DNA from: Bacillota bacterium
Lineage (GTDB): Bacteria > Bacillota > Clostridia > Tissierellales > Tissierellaceae
Assembly (NCBI GenBank): GCA_023388495.1
Contig: JAEWGC010000052.1
Location: 1-8,810 of the forward strand
DNA: 8,810 bases
Reading direction: 5' to 3'
Shown here: positions 1 to 5,249 of the stretch, one piece after another
Position numbering within the stretch: the first letter of the stretch is position 1
How the letters are laid out: the number at the start of each line of letters is the position of its first letter
Position numbers and translations under genes: made by a program
Notes under the pieces: generated by a model
The model's input: the letters and a program-made list of their open reading frames with translations, nothing else
Database searches by the model: none
Told to the model about the DNA's origin: nothing

Positions 1-2
1 GG

Positions 3-44
3 CCGCTAAGAGCCAGAAATATATTGGATGAAAGAATAAGTTAA
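3..44 (+). CDS. Possible 3' end of a gene entering from the left edge
   Basis: One plus-strand frame is open from base 3 to a TAA at 42-44 and would encode the final residues PLRARNILDERIS. It stops eight bases before the first tRNA. The composition (Arg, Glu, Ile, Leu) is plausible for a real C-terminus, but 13 codons cannot identify a family, and another frame is also open for nine codons. No terminator separates it from the tRNA genes, so if real it could be co-transcribed with them. This is a guess from a fragment. Confidence 0.22.
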   Translation, partial: PLRARNILDERIS

Positions 45-51
45 TAATTGT

Positions 52-127
52 GCTGGCGTAGCTCAATCGGCAGAGCAACTGACTTGTAATCAGTAGGTTG
101 GGGGTTCAATTCCTCTCGCCAGCTCCA
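52..127 (+). tRNA. tRNA-Thr (anticodon UGU)
   Basis: This is a 76-nt gene with encoded CCA. The acceptor stem is GCTGGCG/CGCCAGC with discriminator T. The anticodon arm is ACTGA-CTTGTAA-TCAGT with TGT at 85-87, and the T arm carries GGTTCAA. It is the first gene of the array, and no promoter is visible in the 51 bases before it, so transcription may start outside the window. Confidence 0.97.
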
Positions 128-130
128 ATA

Positions 131-172
131 ATGTACCCCGTAGGGTATGTTTGGTAGTCCTTTAGGGCTCCA
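131..172 (+). repeat. Two micro-hairpins in the Thr-Tyr spacer
   Basis: The 58-base spacer holds two small palindromes. TACCC (134-138) pairs with GGGTA (143-147) around a CGTA loop and can be extended by wobble pairs to 131-150. AGTCC (156-160) pairs with GGGCT (165-169) around TTTA, with an extra GG/CC pair outside. Neither has a U tract, so these are not terminators. Similar palindromes recur in other spacers of the array. Confidence 0.5.
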
Positions 173-185
173 GTAAGTAAAACAA

Positions 186-270
186 GGAAGAGTACCCAAG
201 AGGCTAAAGGGGACGGACTGTAAATCCGTTAGCTAAGCTTTCACTGGTTCGAATCCAGTCTCTTCCACCA
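186..270 (+). tRNA. tRNA-Tyr (anticodon GUA)
   Basis: This is an 85-nt class II tRNA with a long variable arm (AGCTAAGCTTTCACT region) and encoded CCA. The acceptor stem is GGAAGAG/CTCTTCC with discriminator A. The anticodon arm is ACGGA-CTGTAAA-TCCGT with GTA at 220-222. Bacterial tRNA-Tyr normally has a long variable arm, which fits. Confidence 0.97.
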
Positions 271-275
271 TTTAT

Positions 276-383
276 GACCTAACTCAACGAACGATAGTGA
301 GTTGTTAGTAGGTCAAACACAATGAGCACCAAATCTATACGAGCGTAGCGAGTAAATAGATTTGAGTTGCGAAACTGCGAAAT
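276..383 (+). repeat. Structured spacer repeat, copy A
   Basis: This fills most of the 126-base gap between tRNA-Tyr and tRNA-Gly. It has two stem-loops. In the first, GACCTA (276-281) pairs with TAGGTC (309-314), with inner ACTCA (282-286) and TGAGT (298-302). In the second, AAATCTAT (331-338) pairs with ATAGATTT (356-363) around a loop containing GAGCGTAGCGAG, inside an outer imperfect helix 318-323/366-371. It ends with GAAACTGCGAAAT. A second copy lies at 1344-1500 and differs by compensatory changes. It has no open frame of note. It could be a dispersed palindromic element or a structured RNA within the tRNA precursor. Confidence 0.75.
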
Positions 384-396
384 ACAACCTTAATAT

Positions 397-470
397 GCGG
401 GTGTAGCTCAGTGGTAGAGCCCCAGCCTTCCAAGCTGGTTGCGAGGGTTCGATCCCCTTCACCCGCTCCA
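397..470 (+). tRNA. tRNA-Gly (anticodon UCC)
   Basis: This is a 74-nt gene with encoded CCA. The acceptor stem is GCGGGTG/CACCCGC with discriminator T. The anticodon arm is CCAGC-CTTCCAA-GCTGG with TCC at 429-431. It has a short D loop and a standard T arm with GGTTCGA. Confidence 0.97.
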
Positions 471-474
471 TTAA

Positions 475-515
475 CCTACTCCGTAGGACATAATTCAGTA
501 GTACCCGAAGGGTGC
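475..515 (+). repeat. Two micro-hairpins in the Gly-Arg spacer
   Basis: CCTAC (475-479) pairs with GTAGG (483-487) around TCC. GTACCC (501-506) pairs with GGGTGC (510-515) around GAA, with one wobble pair. The ACCC/GGGT core resembles the hairpin in the Thr-Tyr spacer and one inside repeat copy B. The rest of this 82-base spacer shows nothing recognisable. Confidence 0.45.
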
Positions 516-552
516 TCCATAACCTACTTTGTAAGAAAAAACTAACCTATAT

Positions 553-629
553 GCGCCTATAGCTCAGTAGGATAGAGCAACGGACTTCTAATCCGTGTGC
601 CGGGGGTTCGAATCCTCCTAGGCGCGCCA
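553..629 (+). tRNA. tRNA-Arg (anticodon UCU)
   Basis: This is a 77-nt gene with encoded CCA. The acceptor stem is GCGCCTA/TAGGCGC with discriminator G. The anticodon arm is ACGGA-CTTCTAA-TCCGT with TCT at 587-589, which reads AGA/AGG, the preferred Arg codons in AT-rich genomes such as this one. Confidence 0.97.
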
Positions 630-635
630 TAATGT

Positions 636-712
636 TGGGGTGTAGCCAAGTCGGTAAGGCACTAGACTTTGACTCTAGCATTCCACAGGTTCGAGTCCTG
701 TCACCCCAGCCA
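636..712 (+). tRNA. tRNA-Gln (anticodon UUG)
   Basis: This is a 77-nt gene with encoded CCA. The acceptor stem is TGGGGTG/CACCCCA, with the U1-A72 pair typical of tRNA-Gln, and discriminator G. The anticodon arm is CTAGA-CTTTGAC-TCTAG with TTG at 669-671. It lies six bases after tRNA-Arg. Confidence 0.96.
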
Positions 713-725
713 TTAAACTTAATAT

Positions 726-752
726 GATCCATTAACTCAGTCGGTATAAGCA
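726..752 (+). pseudogene. Truncated tRNA-Lys 5' fragment
   Basis: Twenty-seven bases match the 5' third of the intact tRNA-Lys at 859-934, through the acceptor 5' strand and D arm. Differences are A for G at the first D-stem base and TATAAGCA in place of TAGAGCA. A few bases before it (TTAA-T/C-AT) also match, so the copy began slightly upstream of the gene. The D stem is broken, and no anticodon arm, T arm or CCA follows. It is best read as the remnant of a tandem tRNA-Lys duplication. Confidence 0.75.
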
Positions 753-759
753 GGGGACC

Positions 760-836
760 AAAATCGTGGTTTTCGATTTTGCGTACATCGCTTAGTCCTT
801 GACTAGTGAATCTAATCGAAGTGGTAATACTACTTC
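760..836 (+). repeat. Three tandem hairpins before tRNA-Lys
   Basis: Three stem-loops lie in a row after the tRNA fragment. AAAATCG (760-766) pairs with CGATTTT (774-780). TAGTC (793-797) pairs with GACTA (801-805). GAAGTGGT (818-825) pairs with ACTACTTC (829-836) with one G-U pair. None is followed by a U tract, so termination is not the obvious role. The first, flanked by ACC and TTGCG, faintly resembles the second hairpin of the long spacer repeat, but too weakly to call a third copy. Confidence 0.5.
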
Positions 837-858
837 TGCTTTAAAAACAATTTAACAT

Positions 859-934
859 GATCCATTAGCTCAGTCGGTAGAGCACCTGACTTTTAATCAG
901 GGTGTCCCGCGTTCGAGTCGCGGATGGATCACCA
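859..934 (+). tRNA. tRNA-Lys (anticodon UUU)
   Basis: This is a 76-nt gene with encoded CCA. The acceptor stem is GATCCAT/ATGGATC with discriminator A. The anticodon arm is CCTGA-CTTTTAA-TCAGG with TTT at 892-894. It is separated by a single base from the following tRNA-Ser, so precise 3' processing is needed. Confidence 0.97.
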
Positions 935-935
935 T

Positions 936-1024
936 GGAGAGGTACCGAAGCGGTCATAACGGGGCGGTCTTGAAAACCGTTAGGGTGCAAGCCCACGTGG
1001 GTTCGAATCCCACCCTCTCCGCCA
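936..1024 (+). tRNA. tRNA-Ser (anticodon UGA)
   Basis: This is an 89-nt class II tRNA with a long variable arm and encoded CCA. The acceptor stem is GGAGAGG/CCTCTCC with the discriminator G typical of serine. The anticodon loop is CTTGAAA with TGA at 971-973. It reads UCN-box codons. Confidence 0.97.
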
Positions 1025-1041
1025 AAATTTGATTTGTATGT

Positions 1042-1053
1042 GTTCGTAAGAAC
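1042..1053 (+). repeat. Micro-hairpin in the Ser-Ser spacer
   Basis: GTTC (1042-1045) pairs with GAAC (1050-1053) around a GTAA loop. AAATT and AATTT on either side could extend the helix with internal loops. It is a very short stem and is listed because palindromes of this size recur in the other spacers. Confidence 0.3.
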
Positions 1054-1070
1054 CAATTTATTTTTTATAT

Positions 1071-1161
1071 GGAGAAGTACTCAAGTGGCTGAAGAGGCTC
1101 CCCTGCTAAGGGAGTAGGTCCTTCACGGGGCGCGAGGGTTCAAATCCCTCCTTCTCCGCCA
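1071..1161 (+). tRNA. tRNA-Ser (anticodon GCU)
   Basis: This is a 91-nt class II tRNA with a long GC-rich variable arm and encoded CCA. The acceptor stem is GGAGAAG/CTTCTCC with discriminator G. The anticodon arm is CTCCC-CTGCTAA-GGGAG with GCT at 1105-1107, reading AGC/AGU. With the preceding UGA isoacceptor it covers most serine codons. Confidence 0.97.
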
Positions 1162-1167
1162 TGGTAG

Positions 1168-1244
1168 GGGCCTTTAGCTCAGTCGGTTAGAGCGCCCGGC
1201 TCATAACCGGTAGGTCCGGGGTTCGAGTCCCTGAAGGCCCACCA
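1168..1244 (+). tRNA. tRNA with CAU anticodon (Met elongator or Ile2), copy 1
   Basis: This is a 77-nt gene with encoded CCA. The acceptor stem is GGGCCTT/AAGGCCC with discriminator A. The anticodon arm is CCGG-CTCATAA-CCGG with CAT at 1202-1204. It lacks the three G-C pairs in the anticodon stem and the mispaired first base of initiator tRNA-fMet. C4-G69 and C5-G68 in the acceptor are among the features that lysidine synthetase TilS reads in E. coli tRNA-Ile2, so Ile2 is a real alternative to elongator Met. It is identical to the gene at 1687-1763. Confidence 0.93.
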
Positions 1245-1262
1245 TTTTTAAAATTAATTAAT

Positions 1263-1337
1263 AGGGGTGTAGTTCAGTGGCAGAACGTCGGTCTCCAAAA
1301 CCGAATGTCGTGGGTTCAAATCCTGCCACCCCTGCCA
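1263..1337 (+). tRNA. tRNA-Trp (anticodon CCA)
   Basis: This is a 75-nt gene with encoded 3' CCA. The acceptor stem is AGGGGTG/CACCCCT with the discriminator G characteristic of tRNA-Trp. The anticodon arm is TCGGT-CTCCAAA-ACCGA with CCA at 1295-1297. Confidence 0.97.
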
Positions 1338-1343
1338 TTTTAT

Positions 1344-1500
1344 GACCTAACTTAACGAACGATAGGTCCTAACGGACACCACCGAATTATACCCTACGGG
1401 GTAGAATAAGGTTGTAAGTTTTATTAGGTCAAACGCAACGAGCACCAAATTTGTACGACCGGCAGGGAGTGAACAAATTTGTGTTGCGAGACTGCGAAAT
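1344..1500 (+). repeat. Structured spacer repeat, copy B, with internal insertion
   Basis: This fills the 166-base gap between tRNA-Trp and tRNA-Val and aligns with copy A at 276-383. The first stem is GACCTA (1344-1349)/TAGGTC (1425-1430) with inner ACTTA (1350-1354)/TAAGT (1415-1419). The second is AAATTTGT (1447-1454)/ACAAATTT (1473-1480) inside the perfect outer helix CGCAAC (1434-1439)/GTTGCG (1483-1488). It carries about 50 extra bases, roughly 1365-1414, in the loop of the first stem. These contain two more micro-hairpins (GTCC/GGAC and TACCC/GGGTA). No gene is seen in this stretch. Confidence 0.75.
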
Positions 1501-1503
1501 TAT

Positions 1504-1579
1504 GGGCGCATAGCTCAGTTGGGAGAGCACCTGCCTTACAAGCAGGGGGTCACAGGTTCGAGCCCTGTTGTGCCCACCA
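1504..1579 (+). tRNA. tRNA-Val (anticodon UAC)
   Basis: This is a 76-nt gene with encoded CCA. The acceptor stem is GGGCGCA/TGTGCCC, including one G-U pair, with discriminator A. The anticodon arm is CCTGC-CTTACAA-GCAGG with TAC at 1537-1539. Confidence 0.97.
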
Positions 1580-1597
1580 TAATATATTATGTAGTAG

Positions 1598-1674
<77 letters not shown>

Positions 1675-1686
1675 ACAATAAATAAT

Positions 1687-1763
1687 GGGCCTTTAGCTCA
1701 GTCGGTTAGAGCGCCCGGCTCATAACCGGTAGGTCCGGGGTTCGAGTCCCTGAAGGCCCACCA
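1687..1763 (+). tRNA. tRNA with CAU anticodon (Met elongator or Ile2), copy 2
   Basis: This gene is base-for-base identical to the one at 1168-1244, including encoded CCA, with CAT at 1721-1723. It is the last gene of the array and is followed directly by the terminator. The same Met/Ile2 ambiguity applies. Perfect identity implies recent duplication or gene conversion. Confidence 0.93.
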
Positions 1764-1770
1764 TTATTAA

Positions 1771-1805
1771 AAAAAAAAAACAGACTTTTGGCAGTCTGTT
1801 TTTTT
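1771..1805. terminator. Bidirectional intrinsic terminator between tRNA array and exonuclease gene
   Basis: CAGACT (1781-1786) pairs with AGTCTG (1793-1798) around TTTGGC. A ten-A tract precedes the stem and a seven-T tract follows it. On the plus strand it ends the tRNA transcript. On the minus strand the A tract becomes the U tract that ends the exonuclease gene, whose stop codon lies only a few bases away. Confidence 0.88.
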
Positions 1806-1810
1806 ATTTG

Positions 1811-2740
1811 TTAAAATATATTTTCAAAGATTTTTTTAAGTAAATTCTTGATATTATCAATACAATAGTTTTTTTCTATTGTGAGTATCCATATATTTTC
1901 TAAGCAATCTACATAAATACATTGTTGCTCTTTAGTGACATATCCACGTTTAAATTCCATAGATACTGTAAATCTATTAAGGTCTTCAGTTATAATACTG
2001 TAATCATCATCATAGTGCCTTATATTATTTTGTAAAGGTAAATCATTGAATCCTTTAATAGTTATCATATCACCTTTTATTTCTATGTTTTCAATGGTAA
2101 ATTTAATAGTATTATTTTGAAGAGGAATATAAAAACTTTTATTATTATCCAATACATCGAGTATCTGGATTATATCAAGCATATGGACAAGATCATCATA
2201 ATTATGTTTTAATACATTTTCCTTCAACTTAATATTCTTAGACTTTACATAGTCATAGTAAAATCCAATACAGTCATACCCAGAGTATTTGTCTTCTCTA
2301 AAAAATCCTAAGCTACGCTCAATAGTTTTTAACTTCAAATCAGGTAGATCAAGATAATATCTATTTTTCTTAACTATCTGATATAAATCAAAGGATTTAG
2401 ACCTATTAAATTTATAATTGATATTATATCTTTTTAATCGATGTTCTATAAATGGTAAATCAAAAGACTCACCATTAAAGGTAACAATCTTATCAAATAT
2501 TGAAATACTATCTATGAAACTTTCTAATAACTTCCGTTCCTTATCTAAGGTGTTTGCAAAGTATTGATTTAAAATCCAGTTATTAATCTTATAATCAAAA
2601 TATAAGACTCCAATTAAATAAATTGTATTATTATTCCTATTTAATCCAGTAGTTTCAATATCCATAAAACAAATGTTTTTACTATTGAAATATCTTTTCG
2701 AATCTAGAGAATGAGAAATAATATTAGTTATAGTTTCCAT
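1811..2740 (-). CDS. YprB-like RNase H-fold 3'-5' exonuclease
   Basis: This is a predicted metal-dependent exonuclease of the DnaQ/RNase H-like superfamily, closest by eye to the ribonuclease_H_2 (YprB) family. Counting from the ATG at 2740, Exo I is DIETTG with acidic residues D27 and E29. Exo II is the stretch with N89-G90 and F93-D94 (FNGESFDLPF). A conserved FDLY follows near 117-120. Exo III is the HNYDD motif near 179-183, with D183 as the likely last metal ligand. The C-terminal 100 residues have no motif I know. At 309 residues it is shorter than Bacillus YprB, which carries an added helical region. An upstream in-frame GTG at 2752 would add four residues, but it lies inside AGGGTG, the likely ribosome site nine bases before the ATG, so the ATG is preferred. 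No signal peptide is seen, so it is cytoplasmic. Substrate and role (RNA or DNA trimming) are unknown. Confidence 0.85.
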   Translation of the reverse strand: METITNIISHSLDSKRYFNSKNICFMDIETTGLNRNNNTIYLIGVLYFDYKINNWILNQYFANTLDKERKLLESFIDSISIFDKIVTFNGESFDLPFIEHRLKRYNINYKFNRSKSFDLYQIVKKNRYYLDLPDLKLKTIERSLGFFREDKYSGYDCIGFYYDYVKSKNIKLKENVLKHNYDDLVHMLDIIQILDVLDNNKSFYIPLQNNTIKFTIENIEIKGDMITIKGFNDLPLQNNIRHYDDDYSIITEDLNRFTVSMEFKRGYVTKEQQCIYVDCLENIWILTIEKNYCIDNIKNLLKKIFENIF

Positions 2741-2747
2741 AAAAAAA

Positions 2748-2776
2748 TTCACCCTAAGCTTTCATTGTGTTATAAT
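2748..2776 (+). promoter_or_regulatory. Candidate sigma-A promoter for the helical protein/Gate operon
   Basis: A perfect -10 TATAAT (2771-2776) lies 17 bases after a weak -35 TTCACC (2748-2753). It points to the gene at 2873 and would give a leader of about 90 bases. The -35 overlaps the start region of the divergent exonuclease gene. The spacing is ideal, but the -35 match is poor. Confidence 0.4.
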
Positions 2777-2794
2777 AGTAATATTAATAATTAC

Positions 2795-2823
2795 ATTATA
2801 CCTATAAAATGATATAAAATCAA
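2795..2823 (-). promoter_or_regulatory. Candidate sigma-A promoter for the exonuclease gene
   Basis: On the minus strand TTGATT (2818-2823) is followed after exactly 17 bases by TATAAT (2795-2800). The start point would fall near 2788, giving a leader of about 48 bases before the ATG at 2740. It is a better match than the plus-strand promoter. The two transcripts would overlap at their 5' ends. Confidence 0.55.
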
Positions 2824-2872
2824 AATTTCATATATAAAAAGGTTTTAAGATTGAAAGGAGAGACAACTAGTA

Positions 2873-4300
2873 ATGACTAATCTTGAAAAACATATCTCTA
2901 AGATGCCTAATGAAGAAATAAAGGATAGTATAATAGCTTTGAATCAAAAACAACTTAAATTTATTAAAGACTCTAGTTATTTAAATGCAATTAATGCAAT
3001 AAATAGGCTTAGAGAAGAATTGAAAAATAGGAACCAAAACAATCAGACTGGTTTATGTAGTGAAATTAATCTATTAGATTATTATATAAATAAGAATATA
3101 AATTTATTAAGCAATGATAATAGCCTAGAAGAAGCAATAGGGATTAGGGAAGAGCTATGCAAGCTATCTTCCATTATAGATGGGTATAGCATAGAATTAA
3201 ATTACGTGGGAGAGTTAGTTGATCAACAGGGAATTAAAATTATTTCAAAACGAGATTATAATAATATCTCCTATAATTCCAAGAAAATAGAGGAATTAAT
3301 AGCTCTAATAAATGATTCATTAAATAAAGTAAAAGATGATTATAATAAGTATATTTATGTCATATCTCAAATAATCTTGATACTTCCAATGAGGCTAGTA
3401 AAAGAAAATTATTTTAATATAATGAAGCAAACCTTAATAAGAAATTTAAGACTCTATACTAAGGTTGAAGTAGAAAATATGATTGGTGAATATAAAAAGC
3501 AATTTGATAGCTCCATAAAGGATGGATATGGTACTAAATTTGACTATTATTTTAGAGAGATTCAGAAATTAAGGAATATAGATTTATCTCATAAAGAATT
3601 AGATGAATTAGATAGTATGGTTAATGAAATAATGAAGCTTACTAAGGAAGTCAATGAAATATTTGATTTTATCTTAAGATTAGGTCTAGTAAGTAATATG
3701 ATTATAGTCATCAACTTGACTGACAATATTTCCATTTCCAAGGAAGTAGAAGACATATATAACAGCTGGATGAAAGCTATAGAAAATCAAGATAAAGAAA
3801 AACTAGATGAATGTAAAACTATTATTGAAAGAGAAATTAGAAATATTGAGCAAAGTATGCTTAAGGATATAGAAGAATTTAACTTATTAAACTCTGAGGC
3901 GTTGAATAGAAAGGATTTTGATTATGAAGAATTAAATAAAGATTTATTACATGCCAAGAGGATACTTACCTATTACAATGACTCTACTTTAGCAAATAAT
4001 GACATGTTATTTCCAGAGAATAGTGTGGTAATTACACAGGAATACTTAGAGCAAATAGTTGATTCCTTGATTCAATATATAAATAGATCCTTAACTAAAA
4101 TGGGAAATATGGAAAGAAAGGTAAGGATGAGAAAGTTATTATCTAAAATTGAATTACCTTTCAATGGTATAGATGAATTTAACAACTATATTAGATACTC
4201 TTTAGATAACAAAGTATTAGATAAGGAAGAAATTAATTTTACATTGGATTATATACTTTATTTCCTAGATGATTTGATAAATGCTAATGGCAATAAATAA
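2873..4300 (+). CDS. Helical, coiled-coil-rich protein of unknown function
   Basis: I do not recognise a family for these 475 residues. The sequence is rich in Glu, Lys, Asn, Ile and Leu. Long stretches can be read as amphipathic helix, for example around residues 35-52, 130-150, 225-265 and 310-345. Two more hydrophobic stretches (near 161-173 and 265-280) are too short or too broken to be clear membrane spans. No signal peptide, catalytic motif or cysteine cluster is seen, so a soluble scaffold or regulator is possible. The ribosome site AAAGGAG (2854-2860) sits 12 bases before the ATG. The stop is 15 bases before the first Gate protein, with no terminator between them, so the three genes look like one operon. 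Its job may be tied to those membrane proteins, but that is inferred only from position. Confidence 0.8.
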   Translation: MTNLEKHISKMPNEEIKDSIIALNQKQLKFIKDSSYLNAINAINRLREELKNRNQNNQTGLCSEINLLDYYINKNINLLSNDNSLEEAIGIREELCKLSSIIDGYSIELNYVGELVDQQGIKIISKRDYNNISYNSKKIEELIALINDSLNKVKDDYNKYIYVISQIILILPMRLVKENYFNIMKQTLIRNLRLYTKVEVENMIGEYKKQFDSSIKDGYGTKFDYYFREIQKLRNIDLSHKELDELDSMVNEIMKLTKEVNEIFDFILRLGLVSNMIIVINLTDNISISKEVEDIYNSWMKAIENQDKEKLDECKTIIEREIRNIEQSMLKDIEEFNLLNSEALNRKDFDYEELNKDLLHAKRILTYYNDSTLANNDMLFPENSVVITQEYLEQIVDSLIQYINRSLTKMGNMERKVRMRKLLSKIELPFNGIDEFNNYIRYSLDNKVLDKEEINFTLDYILYFLDDLINANGNK

Positions 4301-4315
4301 GGTGGGGTTGGTAAG

Positions 4316-4732
4316 ATGAGTATGGATAGTACAATCAGGGGATTTAGAAAGGGATTAACTACATTGTGGAGATTGACCAAGATTGTAGTTCCAGTGTATT
4401 TCTTTGTTACTTTTCTTAAAATGACTCCTATGCTAGATATGATTTCTAGGTGGTTTGAGCCTGCTATGAGATTAATAGGATTACCAGGTGAGGCATCTTT
4501 GGTTCTTGTATTAGGTAATAGTATCAATTTATATGCAGGAATAGGTGTGATTACTAGTTTAACTTTAAATATAAAACAAATAACTATTTTAGCAGTTATG
4601 CTATCATTTTCTCATAGTTTATTTTTAGAAACAGCTGTAGCTAAACGTACTGGAGTAAGTTTATTATTTGTAGTAGCTGTTAGGATAACATTGGCAATAG
4701 TATCTGGCTTAGTATTAAATATAGTTTTATAG
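4316..4732 (+). CDS. Gate-domain (nucleoside recognition) membrane protein, first of pair
   Basis: This is a 138-residue hydrophobic protein with about four membrane segments (near 20-36, 60-80, 86-104 and 116-137). It fits the short Gate/nucleoside recognition family, which is related to the core of nucleoside transporters and of the spore maturation proteins SpmA/SpmB. Visible marks are the KIVVP stretch at 22-26, GN at 67-68 followed by a Gly-rich turn, and SH at 99-100 with ET at 105-106 (pattern H-x4-E-T). It aligns along its length with the next protein. The ribosome site GGTGGG (4301-4306) is nine bases before this ATG, which favours it over the ATG at 4322. The substrate is unknown; 'nucleoside' is a family label, not shown here. 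SpmA/SpmB themselves are longer, so I do not use those names. Confidence 0.82.
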   Translation: MSMDSTIRGFRKGLTTLWRLTKIVVPVYFFVTFLKMTPMLDMISRWFEPAMRLIGLPGEASLVLVLGNSINLYAGIGVITSLTLNIKQITILAVMLSFSHSLFLETAVAKRTGVSLLFVVAVRITLAIVSGLVLNIVL

Positions 4733-4742
4733 GAGGAGAAGA

Positions 4743-5207
4743 ATGGACTTTTGGTTATATATTAAAGAAAGTTTCAATGGTTCATTAAACTCGGTGATTA
4801 CAATGGCCAAGATAATTATCCCACTGATGATAGCCATGGAAATCCTTAAGGATTCCAAAATACTGGATAAAATAATTGAAAAAATGAAACCAATTGCAAA
4901 TTTTTTTGATATTTCTAAGGATGCGGTATTTCCTTTGATAATAGGTCTAATATTTGGTTTATCCTATGGTTCAGGAGTTATAATAGAAAGCACTGAAGAA
5001 AACAACTTAAATAAAAAGGATTTATATACCCTGATGATATTCTTAATTGCTTGCCATGCGGTAATTGAGGATACACTTTTATTTGTAGCTGTGGGGGCCA
5101 GCCTTTGGTTTTTATTAAGTGTAAGATTAATTGTAGCAATAATTATTGCGTTATTTGCATCAAAGATATTGAAAAAAATGGAGATTAAAAATAATATAAT
5201 TAGCTAA
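4743..5207 (+). CDS. Gate-domain (nucleoside recognition) membrane protein, second of pair
   Basis: These 154 residues have a layout parallel to the preceding gene: an amphipathic N-terminus, KIIIP at 23-27, LDKI near 41-44, a Gly-rich segment GLIFGLSYGSG at 68-78, and CH at 104-105 followed by ED-T at 109-111 (pattern H-x4-D-T). Both halves therefore keep a His and an acid-Thr pair in one predicted membrane helix. About four membrane segments are predicted, and the lysine-rich C-terminus should be cytoplasmic. AGGAGG (4731-4736) overlaps the upstream stop codon and lies six bases before this ATG, so translation is probably coupled and equal amounts are likely. The simplest model is a heterodimeric membrane unit made of two homologous halves. 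Substrate and direction of transport are unknown. Confidence 0.82.
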   Translation: MDFWLYIKESFNGSLNSVITMAKIIIPLMIAMEILKDSKILDKIIEKMKPIANFFDISKDAVFPLIIGLIFGLSYGSGVIIESTEENNLNKKDLYTLMIFLIACHAVIEDTLLFVAVGASLWFLLSVRLIVAIIIALFASKILKKMEIKNNIIS

Positions 5208-5220
5208 AATGTAATAAAAG

Positions 5221-5249
5221 AAAGGTGTCATCATTGACACCTTTTTTTT
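5221..5249. terminator. Strong intrinsic terminator between convergent genes
   Basis: AAAGGTGTCA (5221-5230) pairs with TGACACCTTT around the short loop TCAT, followed by eight T (5242-5249). It ends the Gate operon. On the minus strand the A-rich side gives a weaker U tract, so it may also end the converging cysteine-rich gene, whose stop codon overlaps the last T residues. Confidence 0.92.

Noticed and set aside
547..732. Minus-strand open frame of 61 codons across tRNA-Arg and tRNA-Gln
   Set aside because: It is the antisense of tRNA genes; peptides like GGFEPPAHGLEVRCS are well-known false proteins from such regions. It has no ribosome site.
760..836. Third full copy of the structured spacer repeat
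   Set aside because: Only an ACC-stem-loop-TTGCG outline is shared. The stem sequence and the conserved GAGCACC and ACTGCGAAAT blocks are missing.
865..1056. Minus-strand open frame of 63 codons across tRNA-Lys and tRNA-Ser
   Set aside because: It is also antisense to tRNA genes, with the typical false-protein look (GGIRTHVG, PSATRTRDT).
1168..1244. Initiator tRNA-fMet
   Set aside because: The anticodon stem lacks the three consecutive G-C pairs ending in GGG/CCC, and the first acceptor pair is a normal G-C.
276..1500. The two long spacer repeats as a CRISPR array or insertion sequence ends
   Set aside because: There are only two copies, 1 kb apart and separated by tRNA genes, with no regular spacers and no transposase frame between them.
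4258..4527. Minus-strand open frame of 89 codons opposite the first Gate gene
   Set aside because: It is a shadow of a well-supported plus-strand gene with its own ribosome site and membrane motifs. It has no independent start signals.
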